DNA from: UBA11891 sp965658355
GTDB taxonomy: Bacteria > Bacteroidota > Bacteroidia > Flavobacteriales > Flavobacteriaceae
Assembly (NCBI GenBank): GCA_965658355.1
Contig: CBFHRX010000003.1
Location: forward strand, 31,937 to 95,936
Direction of reading: 5' to 3'
Length of the DNA stretch: 64,000 nt
Shown here one piece after another: positions 43,779 to 53,371 of this stretch; the first letter of the stretch is position 1; every line of letters starts with the position of its first letter. Both the position numbers and the translations under genes were made by a program. The notes below the pieces were generated by a model that worked only from the letters and a program-made list of their open reading frames with translations, was not told where the DNA came from and searched no databases.

Positions 43779-44544
43779 ATTTCCATGTATTTAAATTCTG
43801 AATCGCATGGTGGGCTGTTAAGTCGTACTGAACCGGGACCACCGAAATAAAGTCATTTTCTAGTGCCCATTCATCTGTGTCCTCGCCACCGTCTTCATTG
43901 ATGAATTTCCCTGTTAGCCAATAATATTCGCGGCCCATGGGATTGGTTCTTTTGTCAAATTCTTCCACCCAATATGCTTTAGCTTGGCGGCAGATTTTGA
44001 TGCCCTTGATGGGGCTCTCTGTTCCTTTAGGAAAGTTTACATTAAGCACAACGTCTTTTGGAATGCCATTCTGCAAGGCCTTTTTTGTGATCTCTTTGAC
44101 ATAGGGTTTCAGGATGTCAAAGTTTGCCCCCCAACGGAAATCAAGCAATGAGAACCCAATGGCTGGAATCCCCTCAATACCTGCTTCTAAAGCGGCACTC
44201 ATGGTCCCTGAATAAATAACATTAATAGAGGAGTTAGAGCCGTGGTTAATACCCGAAACACAAAGGTCCGGTTTGCGATCCATCAATTCATTTACCGCGA
44301 GTTTGACACAGTCTGAAGGCGTACCTGAGCAACTGTACTCTTGTTGAGGACCTGCATCCACCTCAATTTTGCTGCAGTGCAAAGTGGAATTGATGGTTAT
44401 GGCATGCCCCATTCCAGATTGCGGGCTGTCTGGCGCCACGACAACAACCTCTCCAATTTCGTTCATCACCTCAATTAGTGCCCGGATTCCTGGGGCAGTA
44501 ATACCATCGTCATTGGTTACTAAAATAAGCGGTCTATCAGCCAT
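43771..44544 (-). CDS. surE: 5'/3'-nucleotidase SurE
   Basis: 257 residues, metal-dependent nucleoside monophosphatase linked to stationary-phase survival. Seen: NDDGITAPGI (11-20) with the metal-binding Asp pair, APDSPQSGMGHAIT, SGTPSDCVKLA, SGINHGSNSS and YSGTMSAALEA. It is the first gene of the surE-lpxB unit, divergent from the tail-specific protease. Confidence 0.96.
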   Translation of the reverse strand: MADRPLILVTNDDGITAPGIRALIEVMNEIGEVVVVAPDSPQSGMGHAITINSTLHCSKIEVDAGPQQEYSCSGTPSDCVKLAVNELMDRKPDLCVSGINHGSNSSINVIYSGTMSAALEAGIEGIPAIGFSLLDFRWGANFDILKPYVKEITKKALQNGIPKDVVLNVNFPKGTESPIKGIKICRQAKAYWVEEFDKRTNPMGREYYWLTGKFINEDGGEDTDEWALENDFISVVPVQYDLTAHHAIQNLNTWKFE

Positions 44545-44684
44545 GTAAAAATCTCTAATATTTTGACCTAAGTTATGAATTATCAGTGGTAAGACCTGAA
44601 TCTACTTTAACAAAACTTTTATCGGCAAAGCCTTATAATAACAGCATTTTATCTATTTTTAAGTCTTCAAATAAAAAAATTGCT

Positions 44685-46808
44685 ATGCGTGTTTTTGGAA
44701 TTCTTCTAAGTGGTGTGATGACGGCTTTCCTTTTTTGGAATGTTATCACAACACCTACCCCCCCCGAGAAAGATAAGCTGTTGTTGGAAATTCTAAATGT
44801 AGTTTTACAACGTGGGCACTATGATCCTAAAGTGATTGACGACGTTTTTTCTGAAAATGCATTTCACAATTATTTAGAAGGTTTAGATGGGCAACACCGC
44901 TTTTTTCTTCAAACAGACGTCAATACTTTTAAGCGCTACCGCTATCGTATTGATGACGAGTTTAAAGCCAGCTCCTTGAATTTTTTCAACATTACTTACG
45001 ACCGATTGCGCTCCCGAATAAAGCAAGTTGAAGCTTTTTATCCTCAATTATTGGAGACTCCTTTTGATTTTTCAAAGCCAGAAACCATAAGTCTCGATTA
45101 CGAAAATATTCCCTATGCGACTACGGTTACCAACCTAAAAACGCGTTGGCGTAAACGTTTTAAACTTTCTACTTTGGATCGTTTTTCTGATAAAAAGAAA
45201 GAAGAAAAAGAGAAGTTTGAAAAAGACAGTACCTATGTGATGAAGTCGGATGTAGAGCTTGAAAAAGAAGCTCGGAAGCTTACATTAGAAAATACAAGAG
45301 ATTATTTTGAATTGGTCAGTGATCTTAATCAAAAAGATTGGTTTTCAGTTTATATCAATGCAATAGTGACGCAATTTGATCCCCATACCTTTTATTTTGC
45401 TCCTGAAGAAAAAGACCGTTTCGATGCCAATATGTCCGGGAAATTTGAAGGGATAGGCGCGCGTTTGCAAAAGCGAAATCAAGAGGTGAAAATTGTTGAG
45501 ATTATATCAGGAGGTCCTATTTGGAGAGGGAAATTATTAGACGCAGGAGATATTATTTTAAAAGTGGCTCAGAAAGATGAGGACCCTGTTGAAATCGTTG
45601 GAATGCGCTTGGAAGATGCTATTAAACTCATCAAAGGGCCTAAAGGAACTGAGGTTCGGCTGACTGTAAAGCGTGTAGACGGTACCATTGAGGTGGTCCC
45701 TATAATTCGCGATGTGGTGGAGCTTGAAGAAGTATATGCTCGTTCCTCTGTTATCCAAAAAGGAGAGAAGCGGTTTGGATTGATTAACCTGCCAAAGTTT
45801 TACATTGACTTTAATGACTATGGAGAACGGAATGCCGCTTTAGATGTCAAAAAAGAGATAGAGCAATTAAAAGCACAAAATGTCTCCGGGATTATCCTTG
45901 ACCTGCGAAATAATGGTGGAGGTTCCCTTAAAACGGTGGTTGACATGACCGGTTTTTTTATAGATCAAGGGCCTGTTGTACAAGTTAAAAGCGTGGGAGG
46001 GCGAAAAGAAGTTCTGAGTGACTCAGATACAGGAATTGTGTGGGAGGGCCCCTTAGTCGTTTTAGTAAATGAATTTTCTGCTTCTGCATCAGAAATAATT
46101 GCAGCGGCCTTACAGGACTATAAACGTGCTGTTGTGTTGGGTAGTAAGCAAACATTTGGAAAAGGAACCGTCCAGAATGTAGTAGATTTAAATCGAATTA
46201 TTCGAGGAAGTACTTATGGAGATTTAGGGGCTCTTAAGGTAACCACTGATAAATTCTACAGAATTACAGGAGAGTCAACACAGTTAGAAGGCGTTAAAAG
46301 CGATGTTGTTTTCCCAGATCGCTATCAGTATGTCGATATGGGAGAAAAAGACCAGGAAAATCCATTGGCTTGGGATCGTATTACCCCCGCAAATTATAGT
46401 CCATGGCCCGATCGATTTAACTATGATTATGTGGTCAAGCAAAGCGAATACAGAATACAAGAGAATAGCTATACTGCAACTATTGAAAAGCAAGCACAAT
46501 GGGTGGCTGCCCAGCAAAAGGACTATGAGTATTACCTGGACTACCCGTCCTTTTCAAGGGATCAAAAAGAAGGTTTAGCGAAATCAAAAGAATTTGATAT
46601 ACTAGAAGAATTTGATTCCAATCTACATTTCAAATGGTTGCCAGAAGCAGGCCTTAAAGCGCCTCAAAATGAAGATTATATTGAAAAAAGAAAAAGATGG
46701 ATTGAGAGTCTAGACAAAGACCTTTATGTAAACGAAGCCGTCAACATATTAGACGACATGAGCATCTCCCTGACGAAAGGGAGTCGAGTATCACAAAATA
46801 GAAATTAA
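44685..46808 (+). CDS. Carboxy-terminal processing (tail-specific) peptidase, S41 family
   Basis: 707 residues with an N-terminal signal anchor (MRVFGILLSGVMTAFLFWNVI), so periplasmic. A TSP N-terminal region is followed by a PDZ domain (about 250-330; FEGIGARLQ..IISGGPIWRGKLLDAGD), then the S41 domain with FSASASE (464-470) and the catalytic Lys493 in QTFGKG, and a C-terminal DUF3340-like tail. It degrades or trims envelope proteins from their C-termini. A GTG start at 44586 would add 33 residues before the signal; ATG 44685 is preferred, though this is not certain. Confidence 0.92.
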   Translation: MRVFGILLSGVMTAFLFWNVITTPTPPEKDKLLLEILNVVLQRGHYDPKVIDDVFSENAFHNYLEGLDGQHRFFLQTDVNTFKRYRYRIDDEFKASSLNFFNITYDRLRSRIKQVEAFYPQLLETPFDFSKPETISLDYENIPYATTVTNLKTRWRKRFKLSTLDRFSDKKKEEKEKFEKDSTYVMKSDVELEKEARKLTLENTRDYFELVSDLNQKDWFSVYINAIVTQFDPHTFYFAPEEKDRFDANMSGKFEGIGARLQKRNQEVKIVEIISGGPIWRGKLLDAGDIILKVAQKDEDPVEIVGMRLEDAIKLIKGPKGTEVRLTVKRVDGTIEVVPIIRDVVELEEVYARSSVIQKGEKRFGLINLPKFYIDFNDYGERNAALDVKKEIEQLKAQNVSGIILDLRNNGGGSLKTVVDMTGFFIDQGPVVQVKSVGGRKEVLSDSDTGIVWEGPLVVLVNEFSASASEIIAAALQDYKRAVVLGSKQTFGKGTVQNVVDLNRIIRGSTYGDLGALKVTTDKFYRITGESTQLEGVKSDVVFPDRYQYVDMGEKDQENPLAWDRITPANYSPWPDRFNYDYVVKQSEYRIQENSYTATIEKQAQWVAAQQKDYEYYLDYPSFSRDQKEGLAKSKEFDILEEFDSNLHFKWLPEAGLKAPQNEDYIEKRKRWIESLDKDLYVNEAVNILDDMSISLTKGSRVSQNRN

Positions 46809-46829
46809 TCCTCCATTAAAAAAACATCT

Positions 46830-47882
46830 TTGAAAATAAATGGGTTAGCGGGGATTTTTAGCCTGGGTTATATTGCTTTAGTCAGTATCCTATCTCTGTT
46901 TGCCTATGTGCTGTCTCCAGACAATTCCCCAAACGCCAACCAGATGCATCTTTCGATTCACTCCAAACCGCCTGGTTTTGAAACGCAGCTGCTGTTGTTG
47001 CCGATTGCTAAGTCAGGCGAAAAAGGATCTTTTTTGTGGGGCTACCCTTCTACTAATGAAGAGATTCCTATCCAATCCTGGCGGTTTTCAAATAATCAAT
47101 TAGAGATACAGCCCTATGGGGCAGCTAATGGATATTATGAGTCTATTTCAATGAATCGATTGCCGAAGGGGGTTGATTCAATACAGCTAGAGAAGAAATG
47201 GATTGTGAATAAGACGTTTTGGTTAGGGACAGACAAATACGGGAGAGACCTCTTGAGCCGGTTGCTAATTGGTTCTCGAATTTCATTATCGATTGGTCTT
47301 GTTGCGGTTGTTATTTCACTTTTAATAGGTGTTTTTTTAGGGGCAGTTGCGGGTTATTACGGAGGGCTTTTGGATCAACTCATAATGGGGTTGATCACTA
47401 TTATTTGGTCCATTCCGACCTTATTATTGGTAATAGGGATAACCCTAGTTTTAGGAAGGGGGTTTTGGCAAGTATTTATTGCAGTAGGCTTATCAATGTG
47501 GGTAGAAGTAGCTCGTCTGGTGCGGGGACAGGTGGTTTCAGTGAAAGAAAAAACCTATATAGAAGCGGCACATGCGCTGGGTTATTCCCATTTTCGAATC
47601 ATCTTCCTTCATATTTTACCGGTCATAGTAGGTCCCATTATTGTAATGGCTTCAGCCAATTTTGCCAGTGCTATATTGATAGAAAGTGGTTTGAGTTTTT
47701 TAGGTATTGGGGCACAACCTCCCGTTCCTAGTTGGGGCGGTATGGTGAAAGAACATTTTAGATACCTGCTATTGGGAAAGCCCTATTTGGCCCTTATCCC
47801 TGGTTTTGCCATTATGAGTTTGGTTTTGACGTTTATGACCCTTGGCAATGTACTCCAAGATTATTTTGATATCAAGCATTGA
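46830..47882 (+). CDS. ABC transporter permease, OppC/DppC-like
   Basis: 350 residues, TTG start (no ATG gives the first membrane helix). One N-terminal helix (about 8-28) is followed by an extracytoplasmic segment of about 100 residues, then the DKYGRDLLSRLLIGSR signature and the BPD_transp_1 domain with five helices and the EAA loop (EAAHALGYSHFRIIFLHILP). It is the second permease of a peptide/nickel-type importer. No partner permease, ATPase or binding protein is in the window. It lies 21 bases after the protease gene and converges with rodA. Confidence 0.88.
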   Translation: MKINGLAGIFSLGYIALVSILSLFAYVLSPDNSPNANQMHLSIHSKPPGFETQLLLLPIAKSGEKGSFLWGYPSTNEEIPIQSWRFSNNQLEIQPYGAANGYYESISMNRLPKGVDSIQLEKKWIVNKTFWLGTDKYGRDLLSRLLIGSRISLSIGLVAVVISLLIGVFLGAVAGYYGGLLDQLIMGLITIIWSIPTLLLVIGITLVLGRGFWQVFIAVGLSMWVEVARLVRGQVVSVKEKTYIEAAHALGYSHFRIIFLHILPVIVGPIIVMASANFASAILIESGLSFLGIGAQPPVPSWGGMVKEHFRYLLLGKPYLALIPGFAIMSLVLTFMTLGNVLQDYFDIKH

Positions 47883-49142
47883 TTACCAGTCTTTAAGTCG
47901 GTTGGCATCCATGTTTAGATACACGAAAAACAGAATGCTTGTCGCCAATAAACTGGATCCTCCGTAACTTATTAAAAGCAAGGGTATACCAATTGTTGGA
48001 ACCAGACCTAAAGACATACCAATATTGACCAGGAAATGGATAAAGAGAATACTCCCAACACTATAACTGAAAATGCGCCGAAACTGACTGGTTTGTTTTT
48101 CGGCCTGCCATATGATACGAATGATCAATAAGGTATAACAGAGAATTACAAAAAAGCTTCCTAAGAACCCCCATTCTTCTCCAATAGTGCTAAAGATATA
48201 ATCGGTATGTTGCTCAGGCACAAAGTTTCCTTTCGTTTGCGTCCCTTTTAAAAAGCCCTTTCCTGTAAATCCACCTGAACCAATGGCTATTTTTGATTGG
48301 TTAATATTATAGCCTACCCCTTGGGTATCCACCTCTTTACCGAGAATAATATTGAAACGGTCTCTGTGTCTTTGTTCAAAAATATCGTTGAAGATATAAT
48401 CTACAGAAAAGGTAAAAGCTGTTGCCATAATGCCCGACAGTATAAAGGGCAAAAGTGAAGGCTTGTAGCGCATCCGTTTTAACAAATAAAAGATACCCGA
48501 CAAAACCACAATAATGAGACTAATCACTACAGGAATCGCAAATAGGAGGGTGGTGATAAACAGCACTAAAAGACAAAGTAGTAAAAGAAGGAAATAGGGG
48601 TTTAAACCTTCCCGAAATAAAACAAATATAAAAGCCCCAAAGACAAGCGCACTGCCTGGATCTGGTTGTGCTATTATCAGGAGTGCAGGAATAATGATGA
48701 TGGCAGCAACTGTTAATAGAGAGCGAAATTGTTTCAGGTCTGTTTGGAGTCGTGAGATAAAACTGGCTAACATTATTGCGGTTGCCATTTTAGCAAATTC
48801 TGCAGGTTGCAATCCAAAGGCACCCAATCCGTACCAAGAGCGCGCTCCAGAAATTGTTTTCCCAAAAACGAAAAGCCCCAGTAGTGATAAGATTGAAAGC
48901 AGGTAAATAGGAAGTGAAAGTTGCTCGAAGAACTTTACTTTCAAGGCTAACAAAAACCCACCTATGAGTAAACTGAGTATGGTAAAAAATAATTGCTTCC
49001 CAATAGGGCTGCTTATATTTAAAATGGATTGGCTGGTTTCGTCGTAAGTCGCTGAATAGACATTAAGCAATCCAAAAAAAACAAGGATTAGATAAAGGGA
49101 AAGACTCATCCAATCGATTCGAGTGAGGACAGCATCTTTCAT
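47883..49142 (-). CDS. rodA: Rod shape-determining protein RodA (SEDS glycosyltransferase)
   Basis: 419 residues, about ten membrane helices. SEDS family signatures are PAEFAKMATAIML, AQPDPGSALVFG, KIAIGSGGFTGKGFLKGTQTKGNFVPEQHTDYIFS (shown as one region) and GIPLLLISYGGSS. RodA polymerises glycan strands during elongation together with PBP2. It overlaps mrdA by 4 bases and is the last gene of the rod-shape operon. Confidence 0.96.
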   Translation of the reverse strand: MKDAVLTRIDWMSLSLYLILVFFGLLNVYSATYDETSQSILNISSPIGKQLFFTILSLLIGGFLLALKVKFFEQLSLPIYLLSILSLLGLFVFGKTISGARSWYGLGAFGLQPAEFAKMATAIMLASFISRLQTDLKQFRSLLTVAAIIIIPALLIIAQPDPGSALVFGAFIFVLFREGLNPYFLLLLLCLLVLFITTLLFAIPVVISLIIVVLSGIFYLLKRMRYKPSLLPFILSGIMATAFTFSVDYIFNDIFEQRHRDRFNIILGKEVDTQGVGYNINQSKIAIGSGGFTGKGFLKGTQTKGNFVPEQHTDYIFSTIGEEWGFLGSFFVILCYTLLIIRIIWQAEKQTSQFRRIFSYSVGSILFIHFLVNIGMSLGLVPTIGIPLLLISYGGSSLLATSILFFVYLNMDANRLKDW

Positions 49143-51001
49143 TGATTTATAGTAAAAGGTTTACCCGAGTAAGGTTTTTCGTATTCCGCCAATAAACTAC
49201 CATTCAGAATTCTATTCTCTAGCCATTTTCTTTTTACCTCTTTGTTCAGGTATTTTTCGATCATTAAACTCGCCATAGGAGCCGCCCATCGTGCGCCCCA
49301 ATAGCCATTTTCTACAAAGACTGCTAACGCGATTTTAGGGTTTTCTTTTGGGGCAAAAGCAATAAACATCGAGTGATCTGTCAATTGTGTTTTCGTTCCT
49401 TCAAGTAAAATAAAGTTTTCGACGGTTCCTGTTTTACCACATACCTCAATCCCTTTTATCCTAGCGACACGAGCGGTTCCTTTTTCAACTACTTTGTGCA
49501 TACCGTCTACGATGGTTTCAAAATGGACAGCGTCTATTGTGGTTTTATTTTTTTCATATACACCCAATTCTGGAGAACCCGAAATGGACTTCATAAAATG
49601 AGGTTTGATATAATAGCCCCTGTTGGCGATAGCTGCTGCAAAGTTCGCCATTTGTATGGGGGTTGTTAGAATCTCCCCTTGGCCTATGGCGTTGGAAATA
49701 ATGGTGGGAGCTTTCCATCCTTTTTCACCATACGTTCGATTGTAATAATCGGAGCCTGGGATATAGCCTGGTTTTCCAACAGAAAGATCATACCCTAGAT
49801 AATTTCCTAAGCCGAAGCTAAGGAGGTGTTTTTTCCATCTATCAATTCCTTCTTCGGGGGTTTCATAGGCATTGATGATGCCTGCATATGTTTTGGCAAA
49901 ATAAGAATTACAAGATTTGTAGATAGCCCGTGATAAGTCGTTTTTAGTTCTCAAAGGACAGTGACATTCCATAAAAGCACCACGGGCATAAAAATGTCCC
50001 TCGTTACAACTGTGTTTTGTATCGGGTGTCACCACACCTTCCTGAAGGGCTATAAGTGCATTGAGAACTTTAAAGGGAGATCCTGGTGCATATTGTGCTT
50101 GTAAGCCTCGATCAAACAAAGGCTTTGCCAAGGTATCTTGCGCTAGTTTTCGGTAATTCTGAGAACGGTCTCTACCAATTAATAAACTTGGATCGTAGTT
50201 AGGAGCGCTGACCAAGGCTAAAATCTCGCCTGTTTCGGGTTCAATAGCGACAATTCCACCTCTTTTATTTTGTAATAAACGCTCCCCATATTCTTGTAAG
50301 CTTTCGTCTAATGTCAGGGTGATATCACGTGCTTGAATCGGGGGGCTATCAAAGCTACCTTCTTCATAAGGGCCTAAAATTCTATTGAACTTATCTTTCT
50401 GAAGAAATTGTGCGCCTTTTATACCCCTAAGGTATTTTTCGTAGTATTTTTCGATGCCTTGTCGTCCAATCAGCTCTCCTTTACTGTAGTAAGCATCTTT
50501 TTTTAGATCTCTGTTATTGACCTCGCTCACATAGCCCAAAACATTCGAAGCAATCGATTTTCGATAATCGCGAATTGATTTTTTCTGAAGGTAAAAACCT
50601 TCATATTTCCACATTTTTTCTTGTAATAGCGCATGAGCCTCTTGGGATAATTGTCCCACTATAGTCGACGGTAATTTACGTGAATAGGCACGCGCTTTTT
50701 TGAGTATATTTTCTAGTTCAGTCCGTTTTAAATCAATGATAGAAAGTAACTCAAGGGTGTCAAAAGCCTTGATATCTTCGGGAATAACCATTAAGTCATA
50801 AGAAGGCTTATTGGCGACTAATAGTTTTCCATTGCGGTCATAAATAAATCCTCTCTCAGGATAAACGGCTCGTTTGATAACAGCATTGTTCTGTGATAGG
50901 GAAGAATAATACGAATCAATAAGCTGTAACTGAATTAATTTGATTCCAAAAAGTAAGGAAACCAATAAGGTACACACAGGAAGTAACAGACTCCGATTCA
51001 T
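49139..51001 (-). CDS. mrdA: Penicillin-binding protein 2
   Basis: 620 residues. One N-terminal membrane helix, the pedestal (PBP dimer) domain, then the transpeptidase with SPFK (S308 nucleophile, K311), SCN (363-365) and KTGT (523-526). It cross-links elongation peptidoglycan in complex with RodA. The first motif reads SPFK instead of the common STFK; S and K are kept. It overlaps mreD and rodA by 4 bases each. Confidence 0.96.
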   Translation of the reverse strand: MNRSLLLPVCTLLVSLLFGIKLIQLQLIDSYYSSLSQNNAVIKRAVYPERGFIYDRNGKLLVANKPSYDLMVIPEDIKAFDTLELLSIIDLKRTELENILKKARAYSRKLPSTIVGQLSQEAHALLQEKMWKYEGFYLQKKSIRDYRKSIASNVLGYVSEVNNRDLKKDAYYSKGELIGRQGIEKYYEKYLRGIKGAQFLQKDKFNRILGPYEEGSFDSPPIQARDITLTLDESLQEYGERLLQNKRGGIVAIEPETGEILALVSAPNYDPSLLIGRDRSQNYRKLAQDTLAKPLFDRGLQAQYAPGSPFKVLNALIALQEGVVTPDTKHSCNEGHFYARGAFMECHCPLRTKNDLSRAIYKSCNSYFAKTYAGIINAYETPEEGIDRWKKHLLSFGLGNYLGYDLSVGKPGYIPGSDYYNRTYGEKGWKAPTIISNAIGQGEILTTPIQMANFAAAIANRGYYIKPHFMKSISGSPELGVYEKNKTTIDAVHFETIVDGMHKVVEKGTARVARIKGIEVCGKTGTVENFILLEGTKTQLTDHSMFIAFAPKENPKIALAVFVENGYWGARWAAPMASLMIEKYLNKEVKRKWLENRILNGSLLAEYEKPYSGKPFTINQ

Positions 51002-51501
51002 TTTTTGGACTTTTCAAATTCTAAAATCAACCAAACAATACTAAAGGTAGCAATTGTTGTTAAAAATGTATTTTGTAGAATCGTGAAAAAAGAACTCCAG
51101 GAAAAATATTGTACACTATAATACACCAGCGAATGACCAAAGAGGAGTAGCCCAATAAAGGTGAGTTGGTTGGAGGTTCGCATTTCTTTATTCATAGCAT
51201 ATGGGATATCCGCATTGATTCCAAAACTAAATCCAATTATAGTGGGCCTTAGAAAAGCCACTGTTAAAGTTGCGATCGTATGTGCCCCTGCGGTTCCTAA
51301 AATTAAATCGATCAAAAACCCGAGAAGAAAACTAAGTAGTAGAAATACCGTTTGGTTGGCATCCAAACGATAGCGAACTAAAAAAAGTATGTAGACAAAC
51401 GGATTGATGCTCCCCAAAAAATTGATATTGCTAAACAGAAGAAACTGCAGTAGAATCAACACAACAAATGCAACGGCAGAACGGATGTTTTCTTGTAGCA
51501 T
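50998..51501 (-). CDS. mreD: Rod shape-determining protein MreD
   Basis: 167 residues, about five membrane helices with the pattern of MreD (YILFLVRYRLDANQTVFLLLSFLLGFLIDLILG). It is an inner-membrane part of the elongasome. Identity rests on the hydrophobic pattern, the length and its position between mreC and mrdA, since MreD is poorly conserved. Confidence 0.9.
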   Translation of the reverse strand: MLQENIRSAVAFVVLILLQFLLFSNINFLGSINPFVYILFLVRYRLDANQTVFLLLSFLLGFLIDLILGTAGAHTIATLTVAFLRPTIIGFSFGINADIPYAMNKEMRTSNQLTFIGLLLFGHSLVYYSVQYFSWSSFFTILQNTFLTTIATFSIVWLILEFEKSKK

Positions 51502-51506
51502 CTTCT

Positions 51507-52313
51507 TTATTTAGTGAGTTCGTCAAGTAATGGTTTCTCCAAATTTTGAACAATATATACGCGGTCTAAAGCAGAGAAATTAGTAAAGAGAAGAACTTCG
51601 ATCTCATAATATCGCTTCGAAGGTAAAATGGTAAAATCACTAATTTTTCCTATGGCTATATTCTTTGGGAAGTAGGCTGACATTCCTCCTGTTACAATGG
51701 TGTCACCAATGCGTATTGAATTAATAGTTGGAATATCTGATAAAATCATCTTGTTGATTTCTTTACCCGGCCAATAGAGAGAACCAAAAGCGTTATTTCG
51801 CTTTAGCTTGGCATTAATTTTTAGATCTCTATGCAGCAGTGAAACCACACTTGCATATTTAGCATTTACTCGGTTGACAATTCCTACGACTCCATTTTCA
51901 CTAATGACTCCCATCTCTGCTCTAACGCTATCTTGTCGTCCTTTGTTTAAGAGGAGATAATTCCGAACCCCTCCAATACTATTTTCAACAATTTTAGCGG
52001 GGCGCAATACATAGGGTGATGTTTCTGTTATTAGAGAGCTGTCTATCCCTGATCGTTGTTCCAATTGAATGAGTTGAGACCTCAGTTTTAAATTCTCAAG
52101 TTGTAGGGCTTGCGCTTCAGCGCGAAGGTTGAAATAAGCTTGATAGCTGTTCCTCAAGCCTAACATCGAACCCGAGATTCCAAGACTTATTTCTTGAAAC
52201 TGGCTTTTGTGAAAAGGACTTTTATTTTGGAGGAAAAAAATAGAAAAGAGTAGAAGCAATAGGTAAATAAAAAAATTCCGATTTTTTAAAATCGCATTAA
52301 TTATCTGCTGCAT
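51507..52313 (-). CDS. mreC: Rod shape-determining protein MreC
   Basis: 268 residues. One N-terminal membrane helix (about 13-29), a coiled coil (RAEAQALQLENLKLRSQLIQLEQ region) and the periplasmic beta-barrel part with GVVGIVNRVN, VSLLHRDLKINAKL and GDTIVTGGMS. MreC links cytoplasmic MreB to the periplasmic synthases. It lies 6 bases downstream of mreB and 5 bases before mreD. Confidence 0.95.
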   Translation of the reverse strand: MQQIINAILKNRNFFIYLLLLLFSIFFLQNKSPFHKSQFQEISLGISGSMLGLRNSYQAYFNLRAEAQALQLENLKLRSQLIQLEQRSGIDSSLITETSPYVLRPAKIVENSIGGVRNYLLLNKGRQDSVRAEMGVISENGVVGIVNRVNAKYASVVSLLHRDLKINAKLKRNNAFGSLYWPGKEINKMILSDIPTINSIRIGDTIVTGGMSAYFPKNIAIGKISDFTILPSKRYYEIEVLLFTNFSALDRVYIVQNLEKPLLDELTK

Positions 52314-52319
52314 GCATTT

Positions 52320-53339
52320 CTATTTAATCAAAACAGGCTTGTATCGTTCAATATTTTTAAGGGCAATTCCCGTCCCTCTAACAACAGCTTGCAGCGGGTC
52401 TTCAGCGACATAAACGGGGAGATCAGTTCTACGTGATAATCGCTTGTCAAGTCCTCTCAAAAGAGCGCCACCTCCGGCTAGGTAAATCCCAGTGTTGTAT
52501 ATATCCGCCGCCAATTCTGGGGGAGTTTGAGAAAGCGCTTCCATAATGGCTTCTTCAATTCGAATGATTGATTTGTCTAAGGCCTTCGCTACTTCGGTGT
52601 ACGAAATCACGGCTTGCTTGGGTTTACCAGTTAGCAAGTCACGACCTTGAACGGACATTTCTTCTGGTGGGTTTTCCAAGTCTTCGATAACAGCGCCAAT
52701 TAGGATTTTGATTTTTTCTGCTGTTCTTTCGCCAACATAGAGATTGTGTTTGCTTCGCATATAATTCACAATATCATTGCTAAATACATCTCCTGCAATC
52801 TTTACCGATTTATCGCAAACAATCCCAGAAAGTGCTATTACAGCAATTTCGGTAGTACCACCCCCTATATCAACGATCATATTCCCTTTGGGCTGCATGA
52901 TATCAATACCGATTCCAATAGCTGCTGCCATAGGCTCGTGGATAAGATATACTTCTTTCCCATTGACTCGTTCTGCGGATTCTTTTACGGCACGCATCTC
53001 TACTTCTGTTATCCCTGAGGGAATACAAATAACCATTCGCAAAGAAGGAGTAAAGAATTTATTCTTTAATGAGGGGATACTTTTGATCAATTTATTGATC
53101 ATCTGCTCTGATGCATTAAAGTCAGCAATAACACCATCTTTTAAAGGGCGAACCGTTTTGATGTTTTCATGTGTTTTACCCTGCATCATACTTGCCTCGT
53201 CACCGATGGCAATTATTTTATTTGTTGTTCGGTCAATAGCCACTATAGAGGGGCTGTTAACAACTACTTTATCATTGTGAATGATGAGCGTGTTAGCAGT
53301 TCCTAAATCAATAGCTATTTCTTCAGTGAAAATCCCCAT
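52320..53339 (-). CDS. mreB: Rod shape-determining protein MreB
   Basis: 339 residues, bacterial actin. Phosphate 1 IAIDLGTANTLI, phosphate 2 MIVDIGGGTTEIAVI and the adenosine motif GGGALLRGL are visible. Forms curved filaments under the membrane that guide elongation. It is the first gene of the mre operon, 32 bases after the purH stop; no clear promoter box is seen in that gap, so transcription may continue from purH. Confidence 0.97.
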   Translation of the reverse strand: MGIFTEEIAIDLGTANTLIIHNDKVVVNSPSIVAIDRTTNKIIAIGDEASMMQGKTHENIKTVRPLKDGVIADFNASEQMINKLIKSIPSLKNKFFTPSLRMVICIPSGITEVEMRAVKESAERVNGKEVYLIHEPMAAAIGIGIDIMQPKGNMIVDIGGGTTEIAVIALSGIVCDKSVKIAGDVFSNDIVNYMRSKHNLYVGERTAEKIKILIGAVIEDLENPPEEMSVQGRDLLTGKPKQAVISYTEVAKALDKSIIRIEEAIMEALSQTPPELAADIYNTGIYLAGGGALLRGLDKRLSRRTDLPVYVAEDPLQAVVRGTGIALKNIERYKPVLIK

Positions 53340-53371
53340 AAAGTCAAAAGGTTATTTTGTAAAGTTAGAAA

